Assembly: GCF_013149785.1 (NCBI RefSeq)
Contig: NZ_JABEZU010000001.1
Span: 1,116,001 to 1,180,000 of the forward strand
Direction of reading: 5' to 3'
Length of the DNA: 64,000 nt
Source: Isoptericola halotolerans
GTDB taxonomy: Bacteria; Actinomycetota; Actinomycetes; Actinomycetales; Cellulomonadaceae
Below, piece by piece: positions 52,226 through 62,773 of the stretch. Numbering within the stretch: the stretch's first letter is position 1; every line of letters begins with the position of its first letter. The notes beneath the pieces were generated by a model. It saw nothing but the letters and a program-made list of their open reading frames with translations, was not told where the DNA came from and did not search any database. Position numbers and translations under genes: made by a program.

Positions 52226-52678
52226 TCAGGCCGTGCAGAACGAGGCGAGCAGCTGGGCCGGGGCGTCGGCGGGGCACGGGTCGAACGTGAAGATGACCAG
52301 GGTGCCGAGCACGACGGTGAACGTGAAGGCCAGCAGCAGCAGGCCCTTGAGGACGCCGCGGGTGACGTCCCGCTGGGCGTAGTCGTTGATGATCGTCCGC
52401 ACGCCGTTGGTGCCGTGGATCATCGCGAGCCAGAGCATGGCCAGGTCCCACATCTGCCAGAAGGGGCTCGCCCACTTGCCGCCGACGAACGCGAAGTCGA
52501 TCGCCTTGACGCCGTCGCCGACCATGAGGTTCACGAACAGGTGGCCGAAGACCAGCACGACGAGGAGCACGCCGGAGGCCCGCATGAAGACCCACGAGTA
52601 CAGCTCGTAGTTGCCGCGCGTGGTCTTGCGCCGCACGTACGGTGACCGCGGGGTCGGGATCGAGGTCTGGGTGCTCAT
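52226..52678 (-). CDS. sdhD: Succinate dehydrogenase membrane anchor subunit SdhD
   Basis: A 150-residue membrane protein with a 30-residue cytoplasmic start and three helices (about 31-52, 70-92 and 106-130). The heme- and quinone-site segment [18 protein letters not shown] is typical of actinobacterial SdhD. It anchors the SdhA-SdhB pair and helps reduce menaquinone. The start overlaps the sdhC stop by TGATG. A 58-base gap separates it from sdhA. Confidence 0.92.
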   Translation of the reverse strand: MSTQTSIPTPRSPYVRRKTTRGNYELYSWVFMRASGVLLVVLVFGHLFVNLMVGDGVKAIDFAFVGGKWASPFWQMWDLAMLWLAMIHGTNGVRTIINDYAQRDVTRGVLKGLLLLAFTFTVVLGTLVIFTFDPCPADAPAQLLASFCTA

Positions 52679-53073
52679 CAGGCGCCTCCGAAGACGTTCA
52701 TCAGGTGGCGGGGCAGGAACCCGGCCATCGTCACCACGCACAGCCCGATGACGATCCACAGCATGAGCCGGTGGTACTTCGGGCCCTTGGCCCAGAAGTC
52801 CACCAGGGCGATGCGGATGCCGTTGAAGGCGTGGAAGACGATGGCGGCGACCAGGCCGACCTCGCCGAGCCCCATGATCGGCGTCTGGTACGTGCCGATG
52901 ACGGCGTTGTACGCCTCGGGGGAGACCCGCACGAGCGCCGTGTCCAGCACGTGCACGAGCAGGAAGAAGAAGATGAGCACGCCGGTCACGCGGTGCGCGA
53001 CCCATGACCACATGCCTTCACGGCCGCGGTAGAGCGTGCCAGCGGGAGCAGTCGGCACGGGGGGAGCCTCCAT
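52678..53073 (-). CDS. sdhC: Succinate dehydrogenase cytochrome b subunit SdhC
   Basis: A 131-residue membrane protein with three helices. GTLYRGREGMWSWVAHRVTG near the start and LVHVLDTALVRVSPEAYN with a heme-ligand His are typical, as is FHAFNGIRIALVDFW. It anchors complex II and contributes to heme and quinone binding. ATG 53073 is chosen; the frame opens further to a GTG at 53115, but that lies upstream of the predicted -10 box. First gene of the sdhCDAB operon. Confidence 0.92.
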   Translation of the reverse strand: MEAPPVPTAPAGTLYRGREGMWSWVAHRVTGVLIFFFLLVHVLDTALVRVSPEAYNAVIGTYQTPIMGLGEVGLVAAIVFHAFNGIRIALVDFWAKGPKYHRLMLWIVIGLCVVTMAGFLPRHLMNVFGGA

Positions 53074-53102
53074 TGGCGGATTCGGGCGGGTTACGTGAAG
53101 CC

Positions 53103-53108
53103 ACTGTA
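53103..53108 (-). promoter_or_regulatory. -10 box (TACAGT) for the sdhCDAB operon
   Basis: On the minus strand TACAGT predicts a start near 53096, a leader of about 24 bases and thus ATG 53073. No clear -35 element. Confidence 0.4.
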
Positions 53109-53215
53109 GTGACACCGGGTCGCGAACGGGTCACGAGCTGTCCGATAACGGCGTCTCTGTGCGGTTTCTGTGACACATTCCACAGGCTTCGTGTCGGTCG
53201 GCCGGGACCCGTCAC

Positions 53216-53221
53216 TATGCT
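53216..53221 (+). promoter_or_regulatory. -10 box (TATGCT) for the mannose-1-phosphate guanylyltransferase gene
   Basis: TATGCT ends six bases before ATG 53228, giving a leaderless message. The region 53116-53215 otherwise holds only the divergent control sequences. Confidence 0.5.
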
Positions 53222-53227
53222 GCGGAC

Positions 53228-54346
53228 ATGCCCTCGTCTGCGATTCCCGGATTCCACGCCGTCGTCCCGGCGGGAGGTTCGGGCACCCGGTTGTGGCCGG
53301 TCTCGCGTGCCGACCACCCGAAGTTCCTGCACGATCTCACGGGTTCCGGTCGGACGCTCCTGCAGGGCACGGCCGACCGTCTCGCCCCCCTGACGGGTGC
53401 CGACGGCCTGCTCGTGGTGACCGGCGAGCGGCACGTCGCAGCCGTCCGCCAGCAGCTGCCGCGGCTGACCGCCGAGCAGGTGCTGTCCGAGCCGTCCCCC
53501 CGGGACTCGATGGCCGCGATCGGGCTCGCGGCCGCCGTGCTGGAACGGCGCCTGGGCGACGTCGTCCTCGGGTCCTTCGCCGCCGACCAGGTGGTCTCGG
53601 GGCGCCCGGCGTTCGAGCGCTCGGTCCGGGAGGCCGTCGAGGCGGCGCGCGCGGGCTACGTCACGACGATCGGGATCGCCGCCTCGCGCCCGTCGACGGC
53701 CTTCGGGTACGTCCACGGTGGTGACCCGCTCGGCGTCGACGGCGCGCCGAGCGCCGTGCACGTGCGGGGGTTCACCGAGAAGCCGGACGCGCGCACCGCA
53801 CGCGAGTACCTGGCCTCGGGGGAGTACCGCTGGAACGCCGGGATCTTCGTCGCCACCACCGGGGTGCTGCTGGGGCACCTGGCCGAGCAGCGTCCGGCGC
53901 TGCATGACGGCCTGCGCCGGGTCGCCCAGGCTTGGGACACCCCGGACCGCGACCGGGTGCTCGCCGAGGTCTGGCCGGGCCTGGAGAAGATCGCCATCGA
54001 CCACGCCGTGGCGGAGCCCGTGGCGGCCGCCGGCGGCGTCGCGATGGTGCCGGGAGCCTTCGGCTGGGACGACGTCGGCGACTTCAACTCGCTCGCCGCG
54101 CTGCTGCCGGCCGACGACGACGCCGGGTCGAAGGTGCTCGGCGACAGCGCGGACGTGGTGCGGGTGCAGAGCGCCGGCTCGGTGGTGGTGCCCGCCGCCG
54201 GGCGCACGGTGACCCTGCTCGGCATCGACGACGTGGTCGTGGTCGACACGCCCGACGCGCTGCTGGTCACGACGCGGGCGCGAGCCCAGCAGGTGCGGCA
54301 GATGGTCGACGCGGTGCGCGACCACGGCCGCGAGGACCTGCTGTGA
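53228..54346 (+). CDS. manC: Mannose-1-phosphate guanylyltransferase
   Basis: A 372-residue nucleotidyltransferase making GDP-mannose from mannose-1-phosphate and GTP for mannolipids, glycans and O-mannosylation. The nucleotide-binding signature VVPAGGSGTRLWPVSRADHP is at about residues 12-31 and the sugar-binding FTEKPDARTAREYL near 180. YRWNAGIFVA and the late FGWDDVGDFNSL also match. The isomerase half found in many proteobacterial enzymes is absent, as usual in actinobacteria. It overlaps the following amidohydrolase by GTGA. The gene is named manB or manC in different genomes. Confidence 0.92.
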   Translation: MPSSAIPGFHAVVPAGGSGTRLWPVSRADHPKFLHDLTGSGRTLLQGTADRLAPLTGADGLLVVTGERHVAAVRQQLPRLTAEQVLSEPSPRDSMAAIGLAAAVLERRLGDVVLGSFAADQVVSGRPAFERSVREAVEAARAGYVTTIGIAASRPSTAFGYVHGGDPLGVDGAPSAVHVRGFTEKPDARTAREYLASGEYRWNAGIFVATTGVLLGHLAEQRPALHDGLRRVAQAWDTPDRDRVLAEVWPGLEKIAIDHAVAEPVAAAGGVAMVPGAFGWDDVGDFNSLAALLPADDDAGSKVLGDSADVVRVQSAGSVVVPAAGRTVTLLGIDDVVVVDTPDALLVTTRARAQQVRQMVDAVRDHGREDLL

Positions 54347-55563
54347 GCGTCGACCGGCCCGGCGGCGCGACCGTGCGCCTGGACGCCGCCGTGGACGACC
54401 TCGAGGAGCAGCTCGTCGCCTTCCGGCGCGACGTGCACGCCCACCCGGAGGTGGCCCGTCAGGAGGTCCGCACGACGGCGGCGCTCGCCGAGCGCCTGCG
54501 CCGTGCGGGGCTGCGGCCCCGGCTGCTCGAGGGGACGGGGCTCGTGTGCGACGTCGGGCCGGACGTGCCCGGCCGCGGCCGGGTGGCGCTGCGCGCGGAC
54601 ATCGACGCGCTGCCGCTGGAGGACCGGTGCGGGCTCCCCTTCGCCTCGACGGTGCCGGGCGTCGCGCACGCGTGCGGCCACGACGTGCACGCCACCGTCG
54701 TCCTCGGTGCCGGGCTGGCCCTCGCACGACTGCACGACGAGGGCCTGCTCGACGTCGGCGCCCGCCTGATCTTCCAGCCGGCCGAGGAGGTCATGCCGGG
54801 AGGAGCGCTGGAGGTCATCGCCCAGGGGGCGCTCGACGGCGTCGAGCGGATCGCCGCGATCCACGTGGAGCCGAAGCTCGACGTGGGCAGGGTCGGCACC
54901 CGCATCGGCCCGATCACGTCGGCCTCCGACCAGGTGACGGTCACGCTGTCCTCGGGCGGCGGGCACACCTCCCGACCGCACCTGACCGGGGACGTGGTCT
55001 ACGCCCTCGGTCAGGTGATCACCCAGGTGCCGGCGGTGCTGGGCCGTCGGCTGGACCCGCGCTCGGGCGTGAACCTGACCTGGGGCGCGGTCGAGGCGGG
55101 GAACGCCCACAACGCGATCCCGGCGTCCGGCGTCGTCAAGGGCACGTTGCGGTGCCTGGACGTGCGGGCCTGGGAGAAGGCGGGGCAGGTGCTCCACGAC
55201 GCGGTCGAGCAGGTCGTGGCGCCGTACGACGTGGACGTCAGCGTGCACCACCTGCGGGGGGTGCCGCCGGTCGACAACGACGCGGGGGCGACGGCCGCGC
55301 TCGAGGCCGCGGGGACGGCCGTGCTCGGTGTGGGCGGCGTGGTGCTCACCGAGCAGTCCCTCGGCGGTGAGGACTTCGCCTGGTACCTGACGAAGGTGCC
55401 CGGGGCGATGGCCCGGCTCGGCACGGCGACGCCCGGCGGCCGGCTGTACGACCTCCACCAGGGCGACCTGGTGGTGGACGAGCGTGCGATCGCCGTCGGC
55501 GCCAGGTTGCTGGGACGTTTCGTCCTCGGTCCGGGGACGACCGCCGACGTACCGCTTCGGTAA
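54343..55563 (+). CDS. M20D-family amidohydrolase (AmiA/hippurate hydrolase type)
   Basis: A 406-residue metal-dependent amidohydrolase. VHAHPEVARQEVRTT (about 30-44), LRADIDALPLED, ACGHDVHATVVLGAGLAL and FQPAEEVMPGGALEVIAQG carry the metal ligands and the catalytic Glu of the M20D group. Such enzymes cleave N-acyl amino acids or indole-amide conjugates; the substrate is not known. The place near sdh and nucleoside genes recalls amiA1 of M. tuberculosis. It is translationally coupled to manC by GTGA, though no metabolic link is clear. Confidence 0.9.
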   Translation: MSVDRPGGATVRLDAAVDDLEEQLVAFRRDVHAHPEVARQEVRTTAALAERLRRAGLRPRLLEGTGLVCDVGPDVPGRGRVALRADIDALPLEDRCGLPFASTVPGVAHACGHDVHATVVLGAGLALARLHDEGLLDVGARLIFQPAEEVMPGGALEVIAQGALDGVERIAAIHVEPKLDVGRVGTRIGPITSASDQVTVTLSSGGGHTSRPHLTGDVVYALGQVITQVPAVLGRRLDPRSGVNLTWGAVEAGNAHNAIPASGVVKGTLRCLDVRAWEKAGQVLHDAVEQVVAPYDVDVSVHHLRGVPPVDNDAGATAALEAAGTAVLGVGGVVLTEQSLGGEDFAWYLTKVPGAMARLGTATPGGRLYDLHQGDLVVDERAIAVGARLLGRFVLGPGTTADVPLR

Positions 55564-55613
55564 CGACTCGGCCTCGGCAGGCCTCCGCGGCGCTCTGGAC
55601 GCCGGGCGGTGGT

Positions 55614-55619
55614 TACGCT
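55614..55619 (+). promoter_or_regulatory. -10 box (TACGCT) for the nucleoside importer
   Basis: TACGCT predicts a start near 55626 and a leader of about 60 bases. The ribosome binding site AGGAG (55675-55679) precedes GTG 55686. Region 55564-55685 holds no gene. Confidence 0.4.
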
Positions 55620-55685
55620 TGCCGTCTCTGATCGTGAGACGGGCGTGCGCCCGCGCTCACCCGCCCTCATCGACAGGAGTGACAG

Positions 55686-56786
55686 GTGAAGAGAGCCATC
55701 CAGCTCACCGCCCTCGCAGGTGCCACGGCGCTGACCCTCGCGGCATGCGGCTCGGCCCCCGAGGACGCCCCGAGCGACGAGACCACCGGGACCACCGAGG
55801 CGGCAGGCACCGACTTCTCCGCCTGCATCGTCTCGGACGAGGGCGGGTTCGACGACAAGAGCTTCAACCAGCTGAGCTACGAGGGCACGAAGATGGCCAC
55901 CGACGAGCTCGGCGCCACCTTCCGTGAGGTCCAGTCCCAGTCGGAGACCGACTACAACGCCAACCTGCAGTCCCTGGTCGACCAGGGATGCAACGCCATC
56001 GTCGCCGTCGGGTTCGCGCTCTCCGCGGACACGATCGAGTCCGCGAACGCGAACCCGGACCTCGACTACATCCTGGTCGACGACGCCGCGGACGCCGACT
56101 TCGACGGTGAGGCCGACGCCCCGAACATCAAGCCGCTGCTGTACAACACGGCGGAGGCAGCCTTCCTCGCCGGATACCTGTCCGCCGGCTACTCCGAGGT
56201 CGGCAAGGTCGGCACCTTCGGCGGCCAGCCGTTCCCGACCGTCACGATCTTCATGGACGGCTTCACGCAGGGCGTCGAGCACTACAACGAGGTCAACGAC
56301 GCCGAGGTGGAGGTCGTCGGCTACGAGGGTGGCGAGGACGGTGCCTTCACCGGTGGGTTCGCCGCCAACGAGACCGCCAAGACCACGGCGACGAACATCC
56401 TGGACCAGGGTGTCGACGTGATCCTGCCGGTCGGCGGGCCGATCTACCAGTCCGCGATCGCCGCGATCGAGGACTCGGGCCGTGACGTCGCCCTGGTGGG
56501 GGTCGACGCCGACTTCTACGAGACGGACCCCACCACGCAGCCCTACGTGCTGACCTCCATCCTCAAGAAGATGGACGTCTCGGCCTACGAGGCCGTCCTC
56601 TCCTCGGGCGAGGGTTCCTTCTCCGCCGAGCCCTACGTCGGCACGCTGGAGAACGAGGGTGTGGGCCTGGCGCCGCTGCACGAGTTCGAGGACCGGGTCG
56701 ACCCGGAGCTCGTGACCGAGGTCGAGGAGCTGCGCCAGCAGATCATCGACGGCGAGCTCGAGGTCACGTCCTACCTGGCCGAGTGA
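55686..56786 (+). CDS. BMP-family nucleoside-binding lipoprotein
   Basis: A 366-residue lipoprotein (signal MKRAIQLTALAGATALTLAA, lipobox LTLAAC, Cys near 21). The BMP domain shows CIVSDEGGFDDKSFNQLSYE near 47-66, followed by a periplasmic-binding-protein fold with VGTFGGQPFPTVTIFMDGF. These proteins bind nucleosides for an ABC importer (as in PnrA/BmpA). The downstream ATPase, permeases, cdd and deoA strongly support nucleoside uptake. GTG start follows AGGAG. A hairpin follows the gene, like the two peptide-binding lipoproteins. Confidence 0.93.
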   Translation: MKRAIQLTALAGATALTLAACGSAPEDAPSDETTGTTEAAGTDFSACIVSDEGGFDDKSFNQLSYEGTKMATDELGATFREVQSQSETDYNANLQSLVDQGCNAIVAVGFALSADTIESANANPDLDYILVDDAADADFDGEADAPNIKPLLYNTAEAAFLAGYLSAGYSEVGKVGTFGGQPFPTVTIFMDGFTQGVEHYNEVNDAEVEVVGYEGGEDGAFTGGFAANETAKTTATNILDQGVDVILPVGGPIYQSAIAAIEDSGRDVALVGVDADFYETDPTTQPYVLTSILKKMDVSAYEAVLSSGEGSFSAEPYVGTLENEGVGLAPLHEFEDRVDPELVTEVEELRQQIIDGELEVTSYLAE

Positions 56787-56804
56787 CACCAGGACGATGA
56801 GCAC

Positions 56805-56842
56805 CGCGGCGGGACACGGGGCCTCCCCCGGGTCCCGCCGCG
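56805..56842 (+). terminator. Hairpin after the nucleoside-binding lipoprotein gene
   Basis: Perfect 11-bp arms at 56805-56815 and 56832-56842 enclose a 16-base loop, 18 bases after the stop codon and before the ATPase gene. A TAGGCT box (56853-56858) follows and could restart transcription. Confidence 0.65.
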
Positions 56843-56852
56843 CCGTGCGCCC

Positions 56853-56858
56853 TAGGCT
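56853..56858 (+). promoter_or_regulatory. -10 box (TAGGCT) before the nucleoside ATPase gene
   Basis: TAGGCT lies just after the hairpin and predicts a leader of about 30 bases before ATG 56894, with GAGGAAGG at 56873-56880 as ribosome binding site. Confidence 0.4.
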
Positions 56859-56893
56859 GGTCAGGAGATCGTGAGGAAGGTGGACGCACCGCG

Positions 56894-58414
56894 ATGAAGC
56901 TCGAGCTACGAGGGATCACCAAGCGCTTCGGTGCGCTGGTGGCCAACGACCACATCGACCTCGTGGTCGAGCCCGGGGAGATCCACTGCCTCCTCGGGGA
57001 GAACGGGGCCGGCAAGTCCACCCTGATGAACGTCCTGTACGGGCTGTACGACGCTGACGAGGGACAGATCCTCCTCGACGACGAGGTGCAGTCCTTCGAC
57101 GGGCCCGGCGACGCGATGGCGGCGGGCATCGGCATGGTGCACCAGCACTTCATGCTGGTCCCCGTCTTCAGCGTCGCCGAGAACGTCATGCTGGGGCACG
57201 AGTCGACCCGTGGTGCGGGTGTGCTCGACCTGGCCGGTGCGCGCCGCACGGTCCGCGAGACGGCCGACCGGTTCGGCTTCCACGTCGACCCCGACGCGCT
57301 CGTCGAGGACCTCCCGGTCGGGGTGCAGCAGCGCGTCGAGATCATCAAGGCCCTGAGTCGTGACGCCCAGGTCCTCGTCTTCGACGAGCCGACGGCGGTC
57401 CTCACCCCGCAGGAGACCGACGAGCTGATGGCCATCATGCGCCAGCTGCGCGACGACGGCGCCGCGATCGTCTTCATCACGCACAAGCTGCGCGAGGTGC
57501 GCGCCGTCGCCGACCGCATCACGGTCGTCCGTCACGGCAAGGTCGTCGGCGAGGCCGCACCGACCGCGACGGACGCCGAGCTGGCGTCCCTCATGGTGGG
57601 CCGTGCGGTCGAGCTCACCGTGCACAAGGAGGCACCGCAGCACCGGGACAACGCGCTCGAGGTCGCCGGGCTGACGGTGGCCAACGCCGACGGCCAGGTT
57701 GTGGTCGACGACATCTCGTTCACGGTCCGCGGTGGTGAGGTGCTCGTCGTCGCCGGCGTGCAGGGCAACGGCCAGACCGAGCTGACCGAGGCGCTGCTCG
57801 GACTCCAGGAGGACGTCGCCGGCTCGGTCCGGCTCGACGACCGCGAGCTCGTCGGCCGCAGCGTGCGCCAGATCCTCTCCGCCGGCGTGGGGTTCGTTCC
57901 CGAGGACCGCAACACGGACGGGCTCGTCGGCGAGTTCAGCATCGCCGAGAACCTGATCCTCGACCGCACCGACGGCCCCCCGTTCGTCCGGGCGGGCTCC
58001 CTGCAGCTCGCGCGAAGGGACGAGTTCGCCCAGGAGAAGGTCGACGAGTTCGACGTCCGCACCCAGGGGATCGGCCTGCCCGTCGGCGGGCTCTCGGGCG
58101 GGAACCAGCAGAAGGTCGTCCTGGCCCGCGAGATGTCGCGCGACCTGCGGCTGCTCGTCGCCGCCCAGCCGACCCGCGGGGTCGACGTCGGCTCGATCGA
58201 GTTCATCCACCAGCGCATCATCGAGACCCGCGACCAGGGGCTTCCGGTGATCGTCGTCTCCACCGAGCTCGACGAGGCCGTGGCGCTCGGTGACCGGATC
58301 ATGGTGATGTACCGCGGCAAGGTGGTCGGGATCGTCCCGGCGACCACCCCGCGCGACGTGCTCGGCCTGATGATGGCCGGCGTCGCGCCAGAGAGCGAAG
58401 GAGAGGCCGCATGA
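56894..58414 (+). CDS. Nucleoside ABC importer ATPase (double domain)
   Basis: A 506-residue protein with two ATPase domains, the sugar/nucleoside type. Domain 1 is complete: Walker A GENGAGKSTLM (about 37-47), signature LPVGVQQRVEIIKAL and Walker B VLVFDEPTAVLTP. Domain 2 has a degenerate Walker A (GVQGNGQTEL), but a good signature SGGNQQKVVLAREM and a Walker B-like LLVAAQPTRGVD. Such asymmetry is normal for this family. It powers the two permeases that follow and overlaps the first by ATGA (58411-58414). The cargo should be nucleosides, from the context. Confidence 0.95.
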   Translation: MKLELRGITKRFGALVANDHIDLVVEPGEIHCLLGENGAGKSTLMNVLYGLYDADEGQILLDDEVQSFDGPGDAMAAGIGMVHQHFMLVPVFSVAENVMLGHESTRGAGVLDLAGARRTVRETADRFGFHVDPDALVEDLPVGVQQRVEIIKALSRDAQVLVFDEPTAVLTPQETDELMAIMRQLRDDGAAIVFITHKLREVRAVADRITVVRHGKVVGEAAPTATDAELASLMVGRAVELTVHKEAPQHRDNALEVAGLTVANADGQVVVDDISFTVRGGEVLVVAGVQGNGQTELTEALLGLQEDVAGSVRLDDRELVGRSVRQILSAGVGFVPEDRNTDGLVGEFSIAENLILDRTDGPPFVRAGSLQLARRDEFAQEKVDEFDVRTQGIGLPVGGLSGGNQQKVVLAREMSRDLRLLVAAQPTRGVDVGSIEFIHQRIIETRDQGLPVIVVSTELDEAVALGDRIMVMYRGKVVGIVPATTPRDVLGLMMAGVAPESEGEAA

Positions 58415-59778
58415 GCGGTCCACAGCCGGGCCAGCACTCCGCCGACCGCCCGGACAACCCTCTCGACGACGCGCTCGGCAAGGCCGATCCCGAGGTCGAG
58501 CCGGGGCTGGTGGAGGAGCTCGAGCAGGAGAAGGCCCGCGAGGAGGCCAAGGCCGTCGACGAGACGGGGGACCGGTGGCGTGACGCCTTCCGTCAGATCG
58601 TCTCGGGCAGCTGGGCCGTGGCGCTGGGCGCGATCCTCCTGGCCGTGCTCGCGGGGTCGATCCTCATCGTCCTGACCGACGAGGCCGTCCAGGAGTCCGC
58701 CGGCTACTTCTTCGCCCGGCCCCAGGACACGCTGAAGGCGGTCGGCGAGGCCATCGGCGGCGCGTACTCGGCGCTGTTCCGTGGCGCCGTCTACAACTAC
58801 CAGGCCGACAGCTTCGCGGCGGGGATCCGTTCGCTGACGCAGACGCTCACCAACGCGACGCCGCTCATCGCCGCGGGGCTCGGTGTGGCCCTCGCGTTCC
58901 GCGCCGGTCTGTTCAACATCGGTGGTCAGGGGCAGATGCTCATGGCCGCCGTCGGCGCGGGCTGGGTGGGTTTCGGGGTCACCGGGCTGCCCATCCCGCT
59001 CCACCTGCTGCTGGCGATGGTCGCCGGGATGCTCGCAGCGGCCCTGTGGGCCGGCATCGCCGGTGCCCTCAAGGCGTTCACCGGTGCGCACGAGGTCATC
59101 GTGACCATCATGCTGAACTGGATCGCCTACTACCTGCTGTCCTTCTTCCTGGCGACCCCCGGGCTGATGCAGGCCCCGGGGTCGGCGAACCCGCGCACGC
59201 CCCCGATCGCCGAGTCCGCGCAGCTCCCGCCGCTGCTGGGTGAGCGCTACCCGCTGCACTGGGGCTTCGTCCTGGCGCTCCTGGCGGTGGCCTACGTGTG
59301 GTGGCTGCTCAACCGTGCGTCCCTCGGCTTCTCCTACCGCGCGGTGGGCGAGAACCCGCGCGCTGCCCGCGTCGCCGGCATCGACGTCAAGTGGTCCACC
59401 GTCTCGGTCATGCTGATCGCCGGTGCCCTCGTAGGCCTGGCCGGGGTGACCCAGGTGCTCGGCACCGCCACGACGGGCTTCGGCGAGGGGATCGACGCCG
59501 GTATCGGCTTCGACGCGATCACCGTGGCCCTGCTCGGTGGTTCGCAGCCCGTCGGTGTGCTCTTCGCAGGCCTGCTGTTCGGTGCGTTCAAGGCGGGCGG
59601 CTCGGCCATGCAGGCTGCCGAGGGGATCCCCATCGAGATCGTGCTCGTGGTCCAGTCGCTCATCGTGCTGTTCATCGCCGCGCCGCCGCTGGTGCGGGCG
59701 ATCTTCCGGCTGCCGCAACCGGCACGCCGGACGACGACGAGGCGAAAGAGCTCCAGCACGAAGGAGGCGACGGCGTGA
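58411..59778 (+). CDS. Nucleoside ABC importer permease 1
   Basis: A 455-residue BPD_transp_2-family permease. A charged cytoplasmic N-terminus of about 65 residues precedes about ten helices, with the family segment RAGLFNIGGQGQMLMAAVGA (near residue 160) and VGENPRAARVAGIDVKWS (near 310). A basic Lys/Arg/Ser/Thr tail follows. It forms the import channel with the next gene product; it is related to RbsC-like permeases but closest to the BMP-linked nucleoside type. Overlaps are ATGA at the start and GTGA at the end. Confidence 0.93.
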   Translation: MSGPQPGQHSADRPDNPLDDALGKADPEVEPGLVEELEQEKAREEAKAVDETGDRWRDAFRQIVSGSWAVALGAILLAVLAGSILIVLTDEAVQESAGYFFARPQDTLKAVGEAIGGAYSALFRGAVYNYQADSFAAGIRSLTQTLTNATPLIAAGLGVALAFRAGLFNIGGQGQMLMAAVGAGWVGFGVTGLPIPLHLLLAMVAGMLAAALWAGIAGALKAFTGAHEVIVTIMLNWIAYYLLSFFLATPGLMQAPGSANPRTPPIAESAQLPPLLGERYPLHWGFVLALLAVAYVWWLLNRASLGFSYRAVGENPRAARVAGIDVKWSTVSVMLIAGALVGLAGVTQVLGTATTGFGEGIDAGIGFDAITVALLGGSQPVGVLFAGLLFGAFKAGGSAMQAAEGIPIEIVLVVQSLIVLFIAAPPLVRAIFRLPQPARRTTTRRKSSSTKEATA

Positions 59779-61073
59779 GCGCACCCGTGACCCGACCTGC
59801 TCCCGTCCCGGCGCAGGAGACCGGCGCACGCACGATCGACAAGGTGTCGTGGAAGTCCCCGATCGCGCTCGGTGCGGTCCTGGTGCTCTACGTGCTCCTG
59901 ATGGCGCTCGCCCCCCACGAGGGCAGCGCGCGGTTCGCGTTGTCCACCTCGCGCGACTTCTTCCAGATCCCGGTGTTCGTCGTGCCGGCGATGACGACGG
60001 CCTGGCTCGGGGCCGGCGTCGGCCTGCTCGTGACCGGCGCTGCGGTGCTCGCCGCCCGCGCCCGCCGCCGGGTGCCCCTGTGGTGGATCTCGGTGTACGC
60101 CGTGTTCCTCCTGACCGGCTTCCTCGCGTGGGCGGCGGCCGGCAGTCCCCGTGACCTGTCCGTGGTCGGCCTGCTCAGTGGCGCCGTGGTCCTGGCCGTG
60201 CCGATCGTCTACGGCTCGCTGAGCGGCGTCATCGGGGAACGGGCCGGTGTCATCAACATCGCCATCGAGGCACAGCTGCTCGCCGGCGCCTTCAGCGCGG
60301 CGGTGGTGGCCTCGCTGACCGACAGCCCCTGGGCCGGTCTGCTGGCCGCGATGGTGGCCGGCATGCTGGTCGCCCTCGTCCTCGGGATCTTCGCGATCAC
60401 CTACCGGGTGGTCCAGATCATCGTGGGTGTCGTGCTCAACGTGTTGGTGATCGGCCTGACGAGCTTCTTCTACTCCCAGGTCCTCGTGCCGAACACGGAG
60501 ATGCTGAACGCGACCACGCGGTTCCCCCGGCTGCCCATCCCGTTCCTCGACCGCATCCCGGTCGTGGGGCCGGTGCTGTTCAACCAGACGATCCTCGCCT
60601 ACCTGATGTTCGTCATCGTCGGTGTCGTGTGGTTCGCCCTGTACCGCACGCGGTGGGGTCTGCGCGTCCGGGCCGTCGGAGAGCACCCCAAGGCGGCCGA
60701 CACCGTGGGCATCAATGTCCTCGCCACCCGCTACCGGGCCGTGCTGATCGGCGGCACGCTGGCCGGGATGGGTGGTGCTTTCTACACGGTGGTGTCGATC
60801 AACCAGTTCGGCCGCGAGATGACGGCGGGTGCGGGCTTCATTGCCCTGGCCGCCATGATCTTCGGCAAGTGGGACCCGGTCCGTGCCGCGCTGGCCGGGC
60901 TGCTGTTCGGGTTCGCCACGAACCTGCAGAACGTCCTGAGCGTCGTCGGGTCGCCGGTGCCGAGCCAGTTCATGCTCATGCTGCCGTACGTGGTGACCCT
61001 GTTCGCCGTGGCCGGGCTCGTCGGCAGGTCTCAGCCACCGGCCGCCAACGGGCAGGCGTACGTCAAGGAATGA
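59775..61073 (+). CDS. Nucleoside ABC importer permease 2
   Basis: A 432-residue permease of the same family. It has about ten helices, the segment ERAGVINIAIEAQLLAGAFS near 153-172 and VGEHPKAADTVGINVLATRY near 300. The middle region includes a stretch (NTEMLNATTRFPRLPIPFLD) expected outside the membrane. It pairs with permease 1 as a heterodimer. GTG 59775 overlaps the preceding stop. The end overlaps cdd by ATGA, tying uptake to the deaminase. Confidence 0.93.
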   Translation: MSAPVTRPAPVPAQETGARTIDKVSWKSPIALGAVLVLYVLLMALAPHEGSARFALSTSRDFFQIPVFVVPAMTTAWLGAGVGLLVTGAAVLAARARRRVPLWWISVYAVFLLTGFLAWAAAGSPRDLSVVGLLSGAVVLAVPIVYGSLSGVIGERAGVINIAIEAQLLAGAFSAAVVASLTDSPWAGLLAAMVAGMLVALVLGIFAITYRVVQIIVGVVLNVLVIGLTSFFYSQVLVPNTEMLNATTRFPRLPIPFLDRIPVVGPVLFNQTILAYLMFVIVGVVWFALYRTRWGLRVRAVGEHPKAADTVGINVLATRYRAVLIGGTLAGMGGAFYTVVSINQFGREMTAGAGFIALAAMIFGKWDPVRAALAGLLFGFATNLQNVLSVVGSPVPSQFMLMLPYVVTLFAVAGLVGRSQPPAANGQAYVKE

Positions 61074-61464
61074 CGGTGGACGACATGGACTGGGACGCGC
61101 TGCGCGCCGCCGCGCGGGAGGCCTCGGCCCTCGCCTACGCCCCGTACTCCGGGTTCCCGGTCGGGGCGGCCGCCTACGCCGACGACGGCCGCCTGCTGGT
61201 CGGCAGCAACGTGGAGAACGCGGCGTACGGCGTCACGCTCTGCGCCGAGTGCTCGCTGGTGTCCGCGCTCGTGGCCTCCGGCGGCGGCCGGCTGGCCGCG
61301 TTCACGTGCGTGAACGGGACCGGGGACGTCATCACACCCTGCGGTCGGTGCCGCCAGCTCCTGTGGGAGCACGGCGGCCCCGAGCTGCTCGTCGAGACGC
61401 CTCGCGGCGTCGTCACCATGGCCGAGATGCTGCCGCAGGCATTCGGCCCGGAGGACCTGAACCG

Positions 61465-61468
<4 letters not shown>
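61070..61468 (+). CDS. cdd: Cytidine deaminase
   Basis: A 132-residue tetrameric-type cytidine deaminase, the standard length. The zinc site uses CAECSLVSALV (Cys-Ala-Glu, about 55-57, with the proton-shuttling Glu) and PCGRCRQLLWE (two Cys, near 90-93). The substrate-side FPVGAAAYADDGRLLVGSNV is also clear. It converts cytidine and deoxycytidine to uridine and deoxyuridine in the cytoplasm. It overlaps the permease and deoA by ATGA on both sides. ATG 61085 is an alternative start. Confidence 0.96.
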
Positions 61469-62760
<1,292 letters not shown>

Positions 62761-62773
62761 TGCGAGCAGCTCG

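Noticed and set aside
53073-53115. Longer sdhC start at GTG 53115
   Set aside because: It would lie upstream of the likely -10 box, and the added residues are not part of the usual family sequence.
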